From NCBI GenBank assembly GCA_946623485.1, contig CAMORF010000187.1, forward strand, positions 1 through 5,100: a DNA stretch of 5,100 nt, in the 5' to 3' direction. The notes beneath the pieces were generated by a model. It saw only the letters and a list, made by a program, of their open reading frames with translations. It was not told the DNA's origin and searched no databases. The position numbers were made by a program, and so were the translations under genes. Source of the DNA: an uncultured Clostridia bacterium. GTDB taxonomy: Bacteria; Bacillota; Clostridia; Lachnospirales; Lachnospiraceae. This document shows positions 1-5,100 of the stretch, in pieces (position 1 is the stretch's first letter; each line of letters starts with the position of its first letter).

Positions 1-92
1 GCACCAGATAACTGCAAGCTGCTCCTGCACCGGCATAAGACAGCCTGCAAGCGATCCTGTGCCAGTGCGAAAGCGGCTTAACTCATAGCAAG
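1..92. other. Left-edge intergenic sequence, nothing recognised
   Basis: This stretch has no convincing gene, RNA, or hairpin followed by a T-run. The 8-mer ctgcaagc occurs twice as a direct repeat within the first 60 bases. A terminator for the DUF4428 transcript was looked for here and through the repeat array, and none was seen. Confidence 0.4.
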
Positions 93-232
93 AATGCATG
101 AATACAGTTCAAGCATCAAGCACACAGCAATGCAGCTCAAACATCATGCACACAGCAATACGGCTCAATCATCAACCACACAGCAATACGGTTCAATCAT
201 CAACCACACAGCAATACGGTTCCATTATCAGG
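93..232. repeat. 28-bp tandem repeat array downstream of the DUF4428 gene
   Basis: Four contiguous 28-bp units start with cacacagcaa at 121, 149, 177 and 205, ending at 232. A degenerate fifth unit lies at 93-120. The inner two copies (149-176, 177-204) differ at one base, and the outer ones diverge progressively (4-5 changes). Traces may extend further left (74-92). There are no spacers. The period is not a multiple of three and the array begins 7 bp after the gene's stop codon, so it is non-coding. On the minus strand each unit carries TGA triplets. It would be transcribed as the 3' untranslated region of the DUF4428 mRNA if no terminator intervenes. Confidence 0.93.
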
Positions 233-239
233 CACATGG

Positions 240-1052
240 TTACACTGCATCCCCGACATATCCGCCGCAGTACTGGCACTTTCCGCCTGCGTCAACCTCT
301 GTCTGCGCGCCGCAGAACGGGCAGGTGGCAATCCTGGGCCCGGCTGCAGCCATAGCTGCCTCTTCCCGGACAATCTGCTGCGCTTCGGTGAGCACTTTCG
401 TGATCTCTTCCCCAAGCTTTTCATACTTGGCGTACTCCGGATTCGCATGCGGATCATAGGTCACATTCGAGCCGCCAAACAGCCCGGCAATCCCGGTTGA
501 CGGCGTAATATGTACGCTGCTCCGGTTCAGGTCAAACTTCATTTCATCAAAATACGGATTGTTCACATGAATATGGTAATGAAAATCATAACTGTATTCA
601 TAACGGGGCGGATTGTAAGAAACCCTCCTGGTCTGGTCTCCGTCCTTCACCTCACGTTTAATCTCATCCCGGTCTTCATCTACATCCATCCTGCATCCTG
701 TGATATCGGAAAATGCAATCACATCCGGATTTTCTTCCGCGATCTTCCTTGCCTCCCGTGTCAGGATGAACTTCTTCGAGCTTTCATCCAAAAGGATGCT
801 CCACCTGTCACACGAAATCGTCCTTGTGACATGGAAGTTCTTCACTTCTTCCAGGTTCCTCTCGCGGTAAGCGAGCTGCTCTTTGATCTGATCCACCGTG
901 CTGTGCCTGCGCTCATCAAACCAGTAAGAAAGCTTCTTAGCGCACTCCTTGCAGCAATTACCATCCTCCAGCTTCCGGTTTCCGAGAAGCCCGATCTCGC
1001 CGCCGCAGATATCACATGTTTTCTTGCTGAACAAACCGCCAAACAAACCCAT
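240..1052 (-). CDS. DUF4428-type zinc-ribbon protein, 270 aa, unknown function
   Basis: The N-terminus has a short hydrophobic stretch (MGLFGGLFS), then a CxxC...CxxC zinc motif: C13/C16 and C34/C37, within CDICGGEIGLLGNRKLEDGN. I recognise this as a DUF4428-type domain. The segment HSTVDQIKEQLAYRERN (50-66) follows. The middle (about 73-185) looks beta-rich and is strongly aromatic (YEYSYDFHYHIHV, 151-163). A charged helix comes at about 204-236, with an Ala-rich end. The C-terminus is a second zinc ribbon, C244-x2-C247-x11-C259-x2-C262. There is no signal peptide or clear transmembrane helix, so it is probably cytoplasmic. The start is set by a perfect AGGAGG 8 nt upstream. It follows sbcC in the same direction after 237 bp and has its own promoter, so a link to SbcCD is not shown. 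The biochemical role is unknown. The two metal sites could serve protein or nucleic acid binding; that is inference. Confidence 0.87.
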   Translation of the reverse strand: MGLFGGLFSKKTCDICGGEIGLLGNRKLEDGNCCKECAKKLSYWFDERRHSTVDQIKEQLAYRERNLEEVKNFHVTRTISCDRWSILLDESSKKFILTREARKIAEENPDVIAFSDITGCRMDVDEDRDEIKREVKDGDQTRRVSYNPPRYEYSYDFHYHIHVNNPYFDEMKFDLNRSSVHITPSTGIAGLFGGSNVTYDPHANPEYAKYEKLGEEITKVLTEAQQIVREEAAMAAAGPRIATCPFCGAQTEVDAGGKCQYCGGYVGDAV

Positions 1053-1060
1053 ACTTCACA

Positions 1061-1066
1061 CCTCCT
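1061..1066 (-). promoter_or_regulatory. Ribosome binding site of the DUF4428 gene
   Basis: A perfect AGGAGG, followed by TG, lies 8 nt before the ATG at 1050-1052. It fixes the start codon of the 270-aa protein and suggests efficient translation. Confidence 0.85.
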
Positions 1067-1128
1067 GCCTACTCAGATTCAGTTACATTTTCCGCGAAAT
1101 AAGGACCTGCTCATTAATAACTGCGAAA

Positions 1129-1171
1129 TCCTGAGCAATTATTCCCGATCATTTATTCCTGAGCAATTATT
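1129..1171. repeat. Direct 15-bp duplication in the DUF4428 leader
   Basis: The sequence tcctgagcaattatt occurs exactly at 1129-1143 and 1157-1171, with starts 28 bp apart. A weaker relative (cctgctcattaata) begins at 1106. On the transcribed strand the element reads AATAATTGCTCAGGA. Paired, regularly spaced copies between promoter and ribosome binding site could be a protein-binding site or a simple duplication. No regulator is identified. Confidence 0.7.
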
Positions 1172-1246
1172 ATTGAACAGTTCCCAACTTGTACATCATG
1201 CTTGTCTCTCATCCGACAGCACAGCTCAAAATACACTCATACAGTA

Positions 1247-1275
1247 AGTATAGCAACGCTCATTTCTGCATGCAA
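1247..1275 (-). promoter_or_regulatory. Sigma-A promoter for the DUF4428 gene
   Basis: On the minus strand a -35 box TTGCAT (1270-1275) is separated by exactly 17 bp from a -10 box TATACT (1247-1252). An extended -10 TG (1254-1255) precedes the -10 box by one base. The -35 box begins only 14 bp after the end of the sbcC stop codon, so the DUF4428 gene can be transcribed separately from sbcCD. The predicted start point is near 1240. No start site has been mapped; the call is from consensus match. Confidence 0.65.
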
Positions 1276-1289
1276 AGAAAATCTCAATC

Positions 1290-4200
1290 TTATACATCCA
1301 CCTCGGTCTGTACCGTGCTGCCATGCTCCCCGACAATCACATGAAGCTTCCGGGGCAGACATTCATCCAGCCTTGCGACATGGGAAATGATCCCGATCTG
1401 CCGTTTCCCGCCGGCCAGATGCTGCAAAACCTCCAGAGCCTTGTCCAGGTGCGCCCCGTCCAGCGATCCAAATCCTTCATCGATAAACATGCTGTCAATG
1501 CGGATGGTGCTTGCGCTCTCCATCTGGACAACATCCGAAAGCCCCAGCGCAAGGGCAAGGGATGCCTCAAACATCTGACCGCCTGACAAGGATGCTGTCT
1601 CCCGCTCCAGGTTCGTGATCGTGTTCAGGATCCGAAGACCAAGACCAAGGCTCGACCTGCGATCCCCTTCCTTGGTTGGCACAAGCAGATATTCACCATC
1701 GGTCATTGTATCCAGATGCACATTGGCGTGTTCCACAATCCGCTCAAAAAATCCATTGAGCACATAACGGCTGAAAGCGAAGCTCCCGTTCGCGGCGTCA
1801 GCAAGGGGATTCAGCCTGGAATACGCCACATGCAGGCGCTCCCTCTTCCGCTGAATCACTACGATTCGCTCCTGGATCTTCTGATCCGTACGGATCATGG
1901 AATCCAGGCCGCGTTCCTGAGCACGCAGTTTCTCCAGCCTGGATTCCATTTCCCTGATCTGACCGTCCAGCAGCCCGATGTCTGTTAGCTCCATCCCGGC
2001 CGTGGATGCTTCCATCTGCCGGATTGAAGAAAGCACATCGCGACGCTCCCGGTCGTATCCATCCAGCTCCGCCTTCCGACGCCGGATCCATACCCCAAGC
2101 TCCCCGGCGGTCATCACGCCTCCATCCTGTCTATCCAAGTCAGCCAGCGTGGAACCTTTCAAGTCCTTCACTCCGGTCAGCAGATTCCCTTCATCTCCAT
2201 CCACCCCGGTCAGCAGATTCCCTTCAGCGCCATCCACCCCGGTCAGCAGATTCCCTTCATCTCCATCCACCCCAGTCAACGGATTTTGTTTCGAACCTTC
2301 CCAGAGCAATATATTCCTTTCAGGCGAAAATGCAGCGCGGTATGCAGCCTCATCCGCAAATCCTTCGTCACGCAGGGATTCCTCGAATTGAACCTGCGCC
2401 TTCTGCTTAGCCATCAGACGATCTGCTCTTTCCGCGACTGCAGATGCCAGGCTCCCCAAGTTCTCAGACTGCCTGTTTTTGCATTCCGCAAATGCAGCTT
2501 CCGCGTCCTCTTCTTCCTTTTTCAGCGCTTCGATCTGCTTTGTCAGTTCCCGGATCTTCAGAAGCGCATCTTCCTTCTGTTCCGGGAACCCCTCAAGCTG
2601 CGCTTTCCAGTTTGAAACGCTTGTCTGTGCCTGCGCCGCCGACATCCTTGCAGCATTCAGCCTGGAAACAGCCGCCTCGCAAGCCTTATTGCCGGAAATG
2701 ACTTCCGCATTGTTTTTCTCCTGCTCTGCAAGGATCCGATCCCTTTTCACAAGGTCGGTTCTTGCCTGCTCGTACTTCTTTGAAGCAGCGGAAAGCTGTG
2801 TCTCACAATCACGGATGGCAGCCGGGATGAACAATGCCAGGCTTTCAACGTTTCGACATGCTTCCCCTTGCTGCCAGCTTGCGCAGATTGAAGCATTTTC
2901 TTCCTGCAACTGACTTCTACCGCCGGGAATACTTTCTTCCTGCAACTGACTTCTGCCGTCTGGAATATTTTCTTCCTGCAACCGGCTTCTGTCACCGGGA
3001 ATACTTTCTTCCTGCGGTTCATTTCCGCAGCCCGCATCCACCCATGGCATAACGCCGATCAGCTTCGAGCCCTGGCGCAGAACCTCCTCCGTCTTCCTCA
3101 CATGAGCATTTTGCCCGGCCTGATACGCTTCCTGTGCTTTCCCGGATTCCTGCCTTGCTTTATTCCATGCCTGATAAGCCTTGTCAACCTCTTTCTGGGA
3201 AGGAATCTCCTGCGTATGTTCTGCGAAGGATGCAGTGTCGGCAGCGGTATGGAAAGTGCCGCAGACCGGACATACGGCCACCCCCTCCGTCTTCAGTTTT
3301 TCCCGCAGCTCATCGGCAAGAATTCCGGCCTGCCCACGGATCAGAGCCGCATTCAAGTGTAAATGTACGGTTTCTGCCTGAAGCTCCTTTTCTCTGGCCC
3401 TGGCATATGCACTTGTAAGGCGCGTCTCCTCCCGTGCAAGTTCATGCACCTCACAGATTCCGGCCTGCACCTCTTCCAGCGCTTTCCTGCGTGCCTCCAG
3501 ATCATCCGCTTCACGCTTTGCCATGGAGACCGCAGCCGCGCCTGCCCCGGCAAGCGCATCCAATTCCTTCGCGAGATCCTGCTGTTTCTCCAGCGCTGCC
3601 GCAAGCTTCTCCCTTGCCCCGGCAAGGGTTTCTTCCGCACATTGGCATTCCTTCTGCCGGATTCTCAGGGTGTCTTCCGCCGCAGACAGATCCTCGTAAA
3701 AATGAAGCATGCCGAGCAGGGCAGCCCGGTTTTCCAAAAGCCCCGCAGACAGCGGCGCGTTTTTCTCATTCACACGCCTTTGCTCACCATCAAGCCTTAC
3801 AGCCAGGCTTGCAAGCGCATTTTTCTCCTGCTCCAGAGAATCAATCCGCTCTGATACCCGTTTCCAATCCGAGCAAGCCTGGAGCATCGCCTGCTGTGCC
3901 GGCACAACCCGCTGGGCAGCCTCCGCACGCGTAACCAGGTTCCTGATCAGCTCCATGCGCCCGCGTTCTTCTTCCAAAGCAAGAAGCCTTGCCCTGTTCC
4001 GGGACAACTGATTGAGGAGCGTATTTTCCATTTCTGCCTTCGCCCTGCGCGCAGCAAGGCTTTTTGCCTGCTGCTCCTGCTCCCGTATGGCCTTCCGCAG
4101 CTCCTCGCACTCTATGCGCATGGATGCCAGAACCTCCTCCATCACATCCAAAAGATCCGGCCGGTCCGCCGACAGAGCACCAATGCGGTCATATGAATCG

Positions 4201-5015
4201 AGAACGCTCTGATTGGCGGAAAGCCGGCCAGGCTCTTGTTCGGAACTCTCACCGGAAAGCCGTTCGGAACCCTCAAAACTTTGCTCTGCAAAAACCGCAT
4301 CCATACCGGGCTGTTCTGAAAAGGTTCCACCCTTGCGCTCGGCCTGTGTTGGGATCACAAAGTTCTCCAACTGCATCCGGGCATCCCGCGCCAGATCCTC
4401 CTCCTGCTTTTTCAGTAAAGCGTCCGCTGCCTTCAGGCGAAGCTGAAGATCCTGATGCCTGCGGTTATCATACAGCTTCCCCAGGATGGTCCCACGCTCC
4501 TCACTCTTTGCGGTAAGAAACCTCTGGAACTCCCCCTGGGCAAGCATAATGATCCGCCGGAACTGGTCTGCGTCAAGCCCCAGGATCTCTTTCACCTTCA
4601 GGGTAACATCATCCACATCCTCCCGCCCCTTTCCGTGGGTCAGGATTGTTCCGGATTCAGACAGAACAGATTCCTTCACCGGACGCTGTGAATTCCCTTT
4701 CTTTCCCCAATACATCCTGCGGGATGCCGTGAAAGTCCTGCCCGCATTGGAAAACGTCAGCGCCACCCGCATTTCCTCCCTGTGTCCGCCGGATTTGGCA
4801 AAGTCACTGTGAAATGCTTCTGTGCCGAGTGCGCTGCGTGCGCCGCCGCTGGCAGTTCCGTACAACGCATACATGATCCCGTCAAAGATCGTGGTCTTCC
4901 CGGATCCTGTATCCCCGCAGATCAGATAGATGCTGCTCCCCATGGCATCAAAGTCCACGGTTGTTTCCTTTGCGAACGGGCCAAATGCCGTCATGACCAG
5001 TTTGTGCGGTTTCAT
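1290..5015 (-). CDS. sbcC: Exonuclease SbcCD ATPase subunit SbcC (Rad50-like), 1241 aa
   Basis: This is the ATPase subunit of the SbcCD (Mre11-Rad50-type) cytoplasmic nuclease, which cuts DNA hairpins and processes double-strand ends in recombination and repair. Seen in the protein: the N-terminal ATPase half has Walker A GDTGSGKTT (34-42) and Q-loop LAQGEF (Q160). A long coiled-coil arm follows, then the zinc hook CPVC (C582, C585), then the return arm. The C-terminal lobe has SFAFSRYVLN (from about 1078), signature LSGGQ (1143-1147), Walker B FIDE with catalytic E1180, D-loop SLD (1184-1186) and switch H1212. All catalytic motifs are intact, so it should be active. The start is at conserved MKPHKLVMTAFGPF, with an RBS and a 4-bp overlap with the upstream ORF. 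At 1241 aa it exceeds the common size of about 1,000-1,050. Low-complexity insertions sit in the arms at about 218-275, 660-710 and 905-955. The stop is TAA, and no terminator hairpin follows it. Confidence 0.96.
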   Translation of the reverse strand: MKPHKLVMTAFGPFAKETTVDFDAMGSSIYLICGDTGSGKTTIFDGIMYALYGTASGGARSALGTEAFHSDFAKSGGHREEMRVALTFSNAGRTFTASRRMYWGKKGNSQRPVKESVLSESGTILTHGKGREDVDDVTLKVKEILGLDADQFRRIIMLAQGEFQRFLTAKSEERGTILGKLYDNRRHQDLQLRLKAADALLKKQEEDLARDARMQLENFVIPTQAERKGGTFSEQPGMDAVFAEQSFEGSERLSGESSEQEPGRLSANQSVLDSYDRIGALSADRPDLLDVMEEVLASMRIECEELRKAIREQEQQAKSLAARRAKAEMENTLLNQLSRNRARLLALEEERGRMELIRNLVTRAEAAQRVVPAQQAMLQACSDWKRVSERIDSLEQEKNALASLAVRLDGEQRRVNEKNAPLSAGLLENRAALLGMLHFYEDLSAAEDTLRIRQKECQCAEETLAGAREKLAAALEKQQDLAKELDALAGAGAAAVSMAKREADDLEARRKALEEVQAGICEVHELAREETRLTSAYARAREKELQAETVHLHLNAALIRGQAGILADELREKLKTEGVAVCPVCGTFHTAADTASFAEHTQEIPSQKEVDKAYQAWNKARQESGKAQEAYQAGQNAHVRKTEEVLRQGSKLIGVMPWVDAGCGNEPQEESIPGDRSRLQEENIPDGRSQLQEESIPGGRSQLQEENASICASWQQGEACRNVESLALFIPAAIRDCETQLSAASKKYEQARTDLVKRDRILAEQEKNNAEVISGNKACEAAVSRLNAARMSAAQAQTSVSNWKAQLEGFPEQKEDALLKIRELTKQIEALKKEEEDAEAAFAECKNRQSENLGSLASAVAERADRLMAKQKAQVQFEESLRDEGFADEAAYRAAFSPERNILLWEGSKQNPLTGVDGDEGNLLTGVDGAEGNLLTGVDGDEGNLLTGVKDLKGSTLADLDRQDGGVMTAGELGVWIRRRKAELDGYDRERRDVLSSIRQMEASTAGMELTDIGLLDGQIREMESRLEKLRAQERGLDSMIRTDQKIQERIVVIQRKRERLHVAYSRLNPLADAANGSFAFSRYVLNGFFERIVEHANVHLDTMTDGEYLLVPTKEGDRRSSLGLGLRILNTITNLERETASLSGGQMFEASLALALGLSDVVQMESASTIRIDSMFIDEGFGSLDGAHLDKALEVLQHLAGGKRQIGIISHVARLDECLPRKLHVIVGEHGSTVQTEVDV
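2172..2285 (-). repeat. In-frame 33-bp tandem repeat in sbcC (11-aa units)
   Basis: Units lie at 2172-2204, 2205-2237 and 2238-2270, with a 15-bp partial unit at 2271-2285. Units one and three differ at a single base, and the middle unit differs from unit three at two, which makes one D-to-A change. The protein repeats NLLTGVDGDEG across residues 911-949. It is acidic and glycine-rich and lies on the return arm between coiled-coil blocks. The near identity of the copies suggests recent expansion, and copy number is likely to vary between strains. Confidence 0.95.
2897..3016 (-). repeat. In-frame 36-bp tandem repeat in sbcC (12-aa units)
   Basis: Three 36-bp units lie at 2897-2932, 2933-2968 and 2969-3004, followed by a 12-bp partial unit to 3016. 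Each unit starts tttcttcctgca on the plus strand. Neighbouring units differ at only a few positions. Translated, they give QEESIPGDRSRL, QEENIPDGRSQL and QEESIPGGRSQL (residues 668-703) and a partial QEEN. The repeat sits about 85 residues after the zinc hook on the return arm. Pro-Gly in every unit argues for a loop or flexible linker rather than continuous helix. The period is a multiple of three, so copy-number changes keep the frame. Confidence 0.93.
4217..4270 (-). repeat. Degenerate short repeats in first sbcC arm insertion
   Basis: Within the coding region for residues about 218-275, the 10-mer cggaaagccg occurs at 4217-4226 and 4253-4262 (36 bp apart). The 9-mer gttcggaac occurs at 4238-4246 and 4262-4270 (24 bp apart). 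The protein here is rich in Ser, Glu, Gly and Gln and reads as GSERLSG followed by SSEQEPGRLSA. It contains glycines and prolines that would break a coiled coil. It looks like an eroded in-frame duplication in a flexible insertion of the first arm. Confidence 0.5.
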
Positions 5016-5100
5016 TCCTGCTCCCTTGTTTCCGCCGGAATCACTGTCACGGATTCCGGATACTTATCTCCATATCCATATGGTGTCCGTCCCCGCATGC
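5012..5100 (-). CDS. C-terminal end of upstream ORF, probably exonuclease subunit SbcD (partial)
   Basis: A minus-strand frame is open from the window edge to a TGA stop at 5012-5014. The visible tail ends in ...PESVTVIPAETREQE. Its stop overlaps the sbcC start in an ATGA arrangement (5012-5015), which suggests one operon with translational coupling. SbcC is nearly always encoded directly downstream of its nuclease partner SbcD (Mre11-type calcineurin-like phosphoesterase, Mn-dependent), so SbcD is the likely identity. The SbcD catalytic motifs would lie far upstream of this window, and the tail itself has nothing diagnostic. The assignment therefore rests on gene order only. Confidence 0.5.
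   Translation of the reverse strand, partial: MRGRTPYGYGDKYPESVTVIPAETREQE
5016..5026 (-). promoter_or_regulatory. Ribosome binding site of sbcC
   Basis: On the minus strand AGGGAG (5021-5026) lies 5 nt before the ATG at 5013-5015, with a further AGGA directly against the start. The site lies inside the 3' end of the upstream ORF, as expected for coupled operon genes. It supports ATG at 5015 as the sbcC start. Confidence 0.6.

Larger units (their letters stand above)
1053..1240 (-). other. Long 5' leader of the DUF4428 gene
   Basis: If transcription starts near 1240, the DUF4428 mRNA has a leader of about 188 nt. It contains the duplicated 15-bp element at 1129-1171 and the ribosome binding site at 1061-1066. 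I see no T-box sequence, no long stem-loop with a U-run and no riboswitch class that I recognise. No supported small ORF lies in it. Confidence 0.4.

Noticed and set aside
1..99. Minus-strand ORF from ATG at 97-99 running off the left edge
   Set aside because: It is only 33 codons, has no Shine-Dalgarno sequence before the ATG and no recognisable motif. It is too weak to call from this window.
93..232. CRISPR array
   Set aside because: The 28-bp length fits a CRISPR repeat, but units are directly contiguous without spacers and no cas gene is in the window.
93..232. Iteron-type replication origin
   Set aside because: There is no rep gene, DnaA box cluster or AT-rich unwinding region nearby, and the units are long and degenerate at the edges.
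222..239. Intrinsic terminator after the DUF4428 stop
   Set aside because: Only a 4-bp CCAT/ATGG stem with a 10-nt loop and no following T-run is present.
94..459. Plus-strand ORFs through the 28-bp array
   Set aside because: The repeat unit happens to lack stop codons in all plus frames. The ORF runs on antisense into the DUF4428 gene, and no ribosome binding site is present.
1053..1240. T-box or known riboswitch in the leader
   Set aside because: No T-box core sequence, terminator/antiterminator pair or recognised aptamer motif was found.
510..1247. Plus-strand 245-codon ORF
   Set aside because: It is antisense to the well-supported DUF4428 gene, its promoter and its ribosome binding site, and its translation resembles no family.
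2172..2285. Calcium-binding (EF-hand or RTX-like) motif in VDGDEGN units
   Set aside because: The acidic/glycine spacing does not match DxDxDG or GGxGxD consensus, and SbcC is cytoplasmic.
1978..2410. Plus-strand ORFs with repetitive Ser/Pro-rich translations
   Set aside because: They are antisense shadows of the 33-bp repeat in sbcC, and the periodicity is inherited from the true coding strand.

Overview
The window looks like chromosomal DNA from a Gram-positive, moderately GC-balanced Clostridia, most likely Lachnospiraceae. This is inferred from the strong AGGAGG-type ribosome binding site, the SbcC architecture, and a DUF4428-type zinc-ribbon protein of a kind I associate with that family. 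No marker gene fixes the taxonomy. All recognised genes are on the minus strand, so the region reads from right to left.

Right edge (5012-5100): the last 28 codons of an upstream ORF overlap the next start codon by 4 bp (ATGA). From gene order this is probably sbcD, but the visible tail carries no diagnostic motif. Next comes sbcC (1290-5015, 1241 aa). It is an intact SMC/Rad50-type ATPase subunit with Walker A, Q-loop, CPVC zinc hook, LSGGQ signature, Walker B, D-loop and H-loop all present. It is about 200 residues longer than common SbcC proteins. Much of the extra length lies in three low-complexity insertions in the coiled-coil arms, two of which are clear in-frame tandem repeats (36-bp and 33-bp units).

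Middle (1053-1289): a 237-bp intergenic region holds a good extended -10 sigma-A promoter just after the sbcC stop, a leader of about 190 nt with a duplicated 15-bp element, and a canonical ribosome binding site.

Left (240-1052): a 270-aa DUF4428-type protein has an N-terminal treble-Cys zinc motif and a C-terminal zinc ribbon. Its function is unknown. Directly after its stop codon lies a 28-bp tandem repeat array (about 93-232, no spacers), then about 90 bp with nothing recognised.

Functionally, SbcCD is the bacterial Mre11-Rad50 nuclease that opens DNA hairpins and processes double-strand ends. The DUF4428 gene has its own promoter and may simply be a neighbour. I see no convincing new defence or mobile system. 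The most unusual feature is the concentration of short tandem repeats, in sbcC and after the DUF4428 gene, within one 3-kb stretch.
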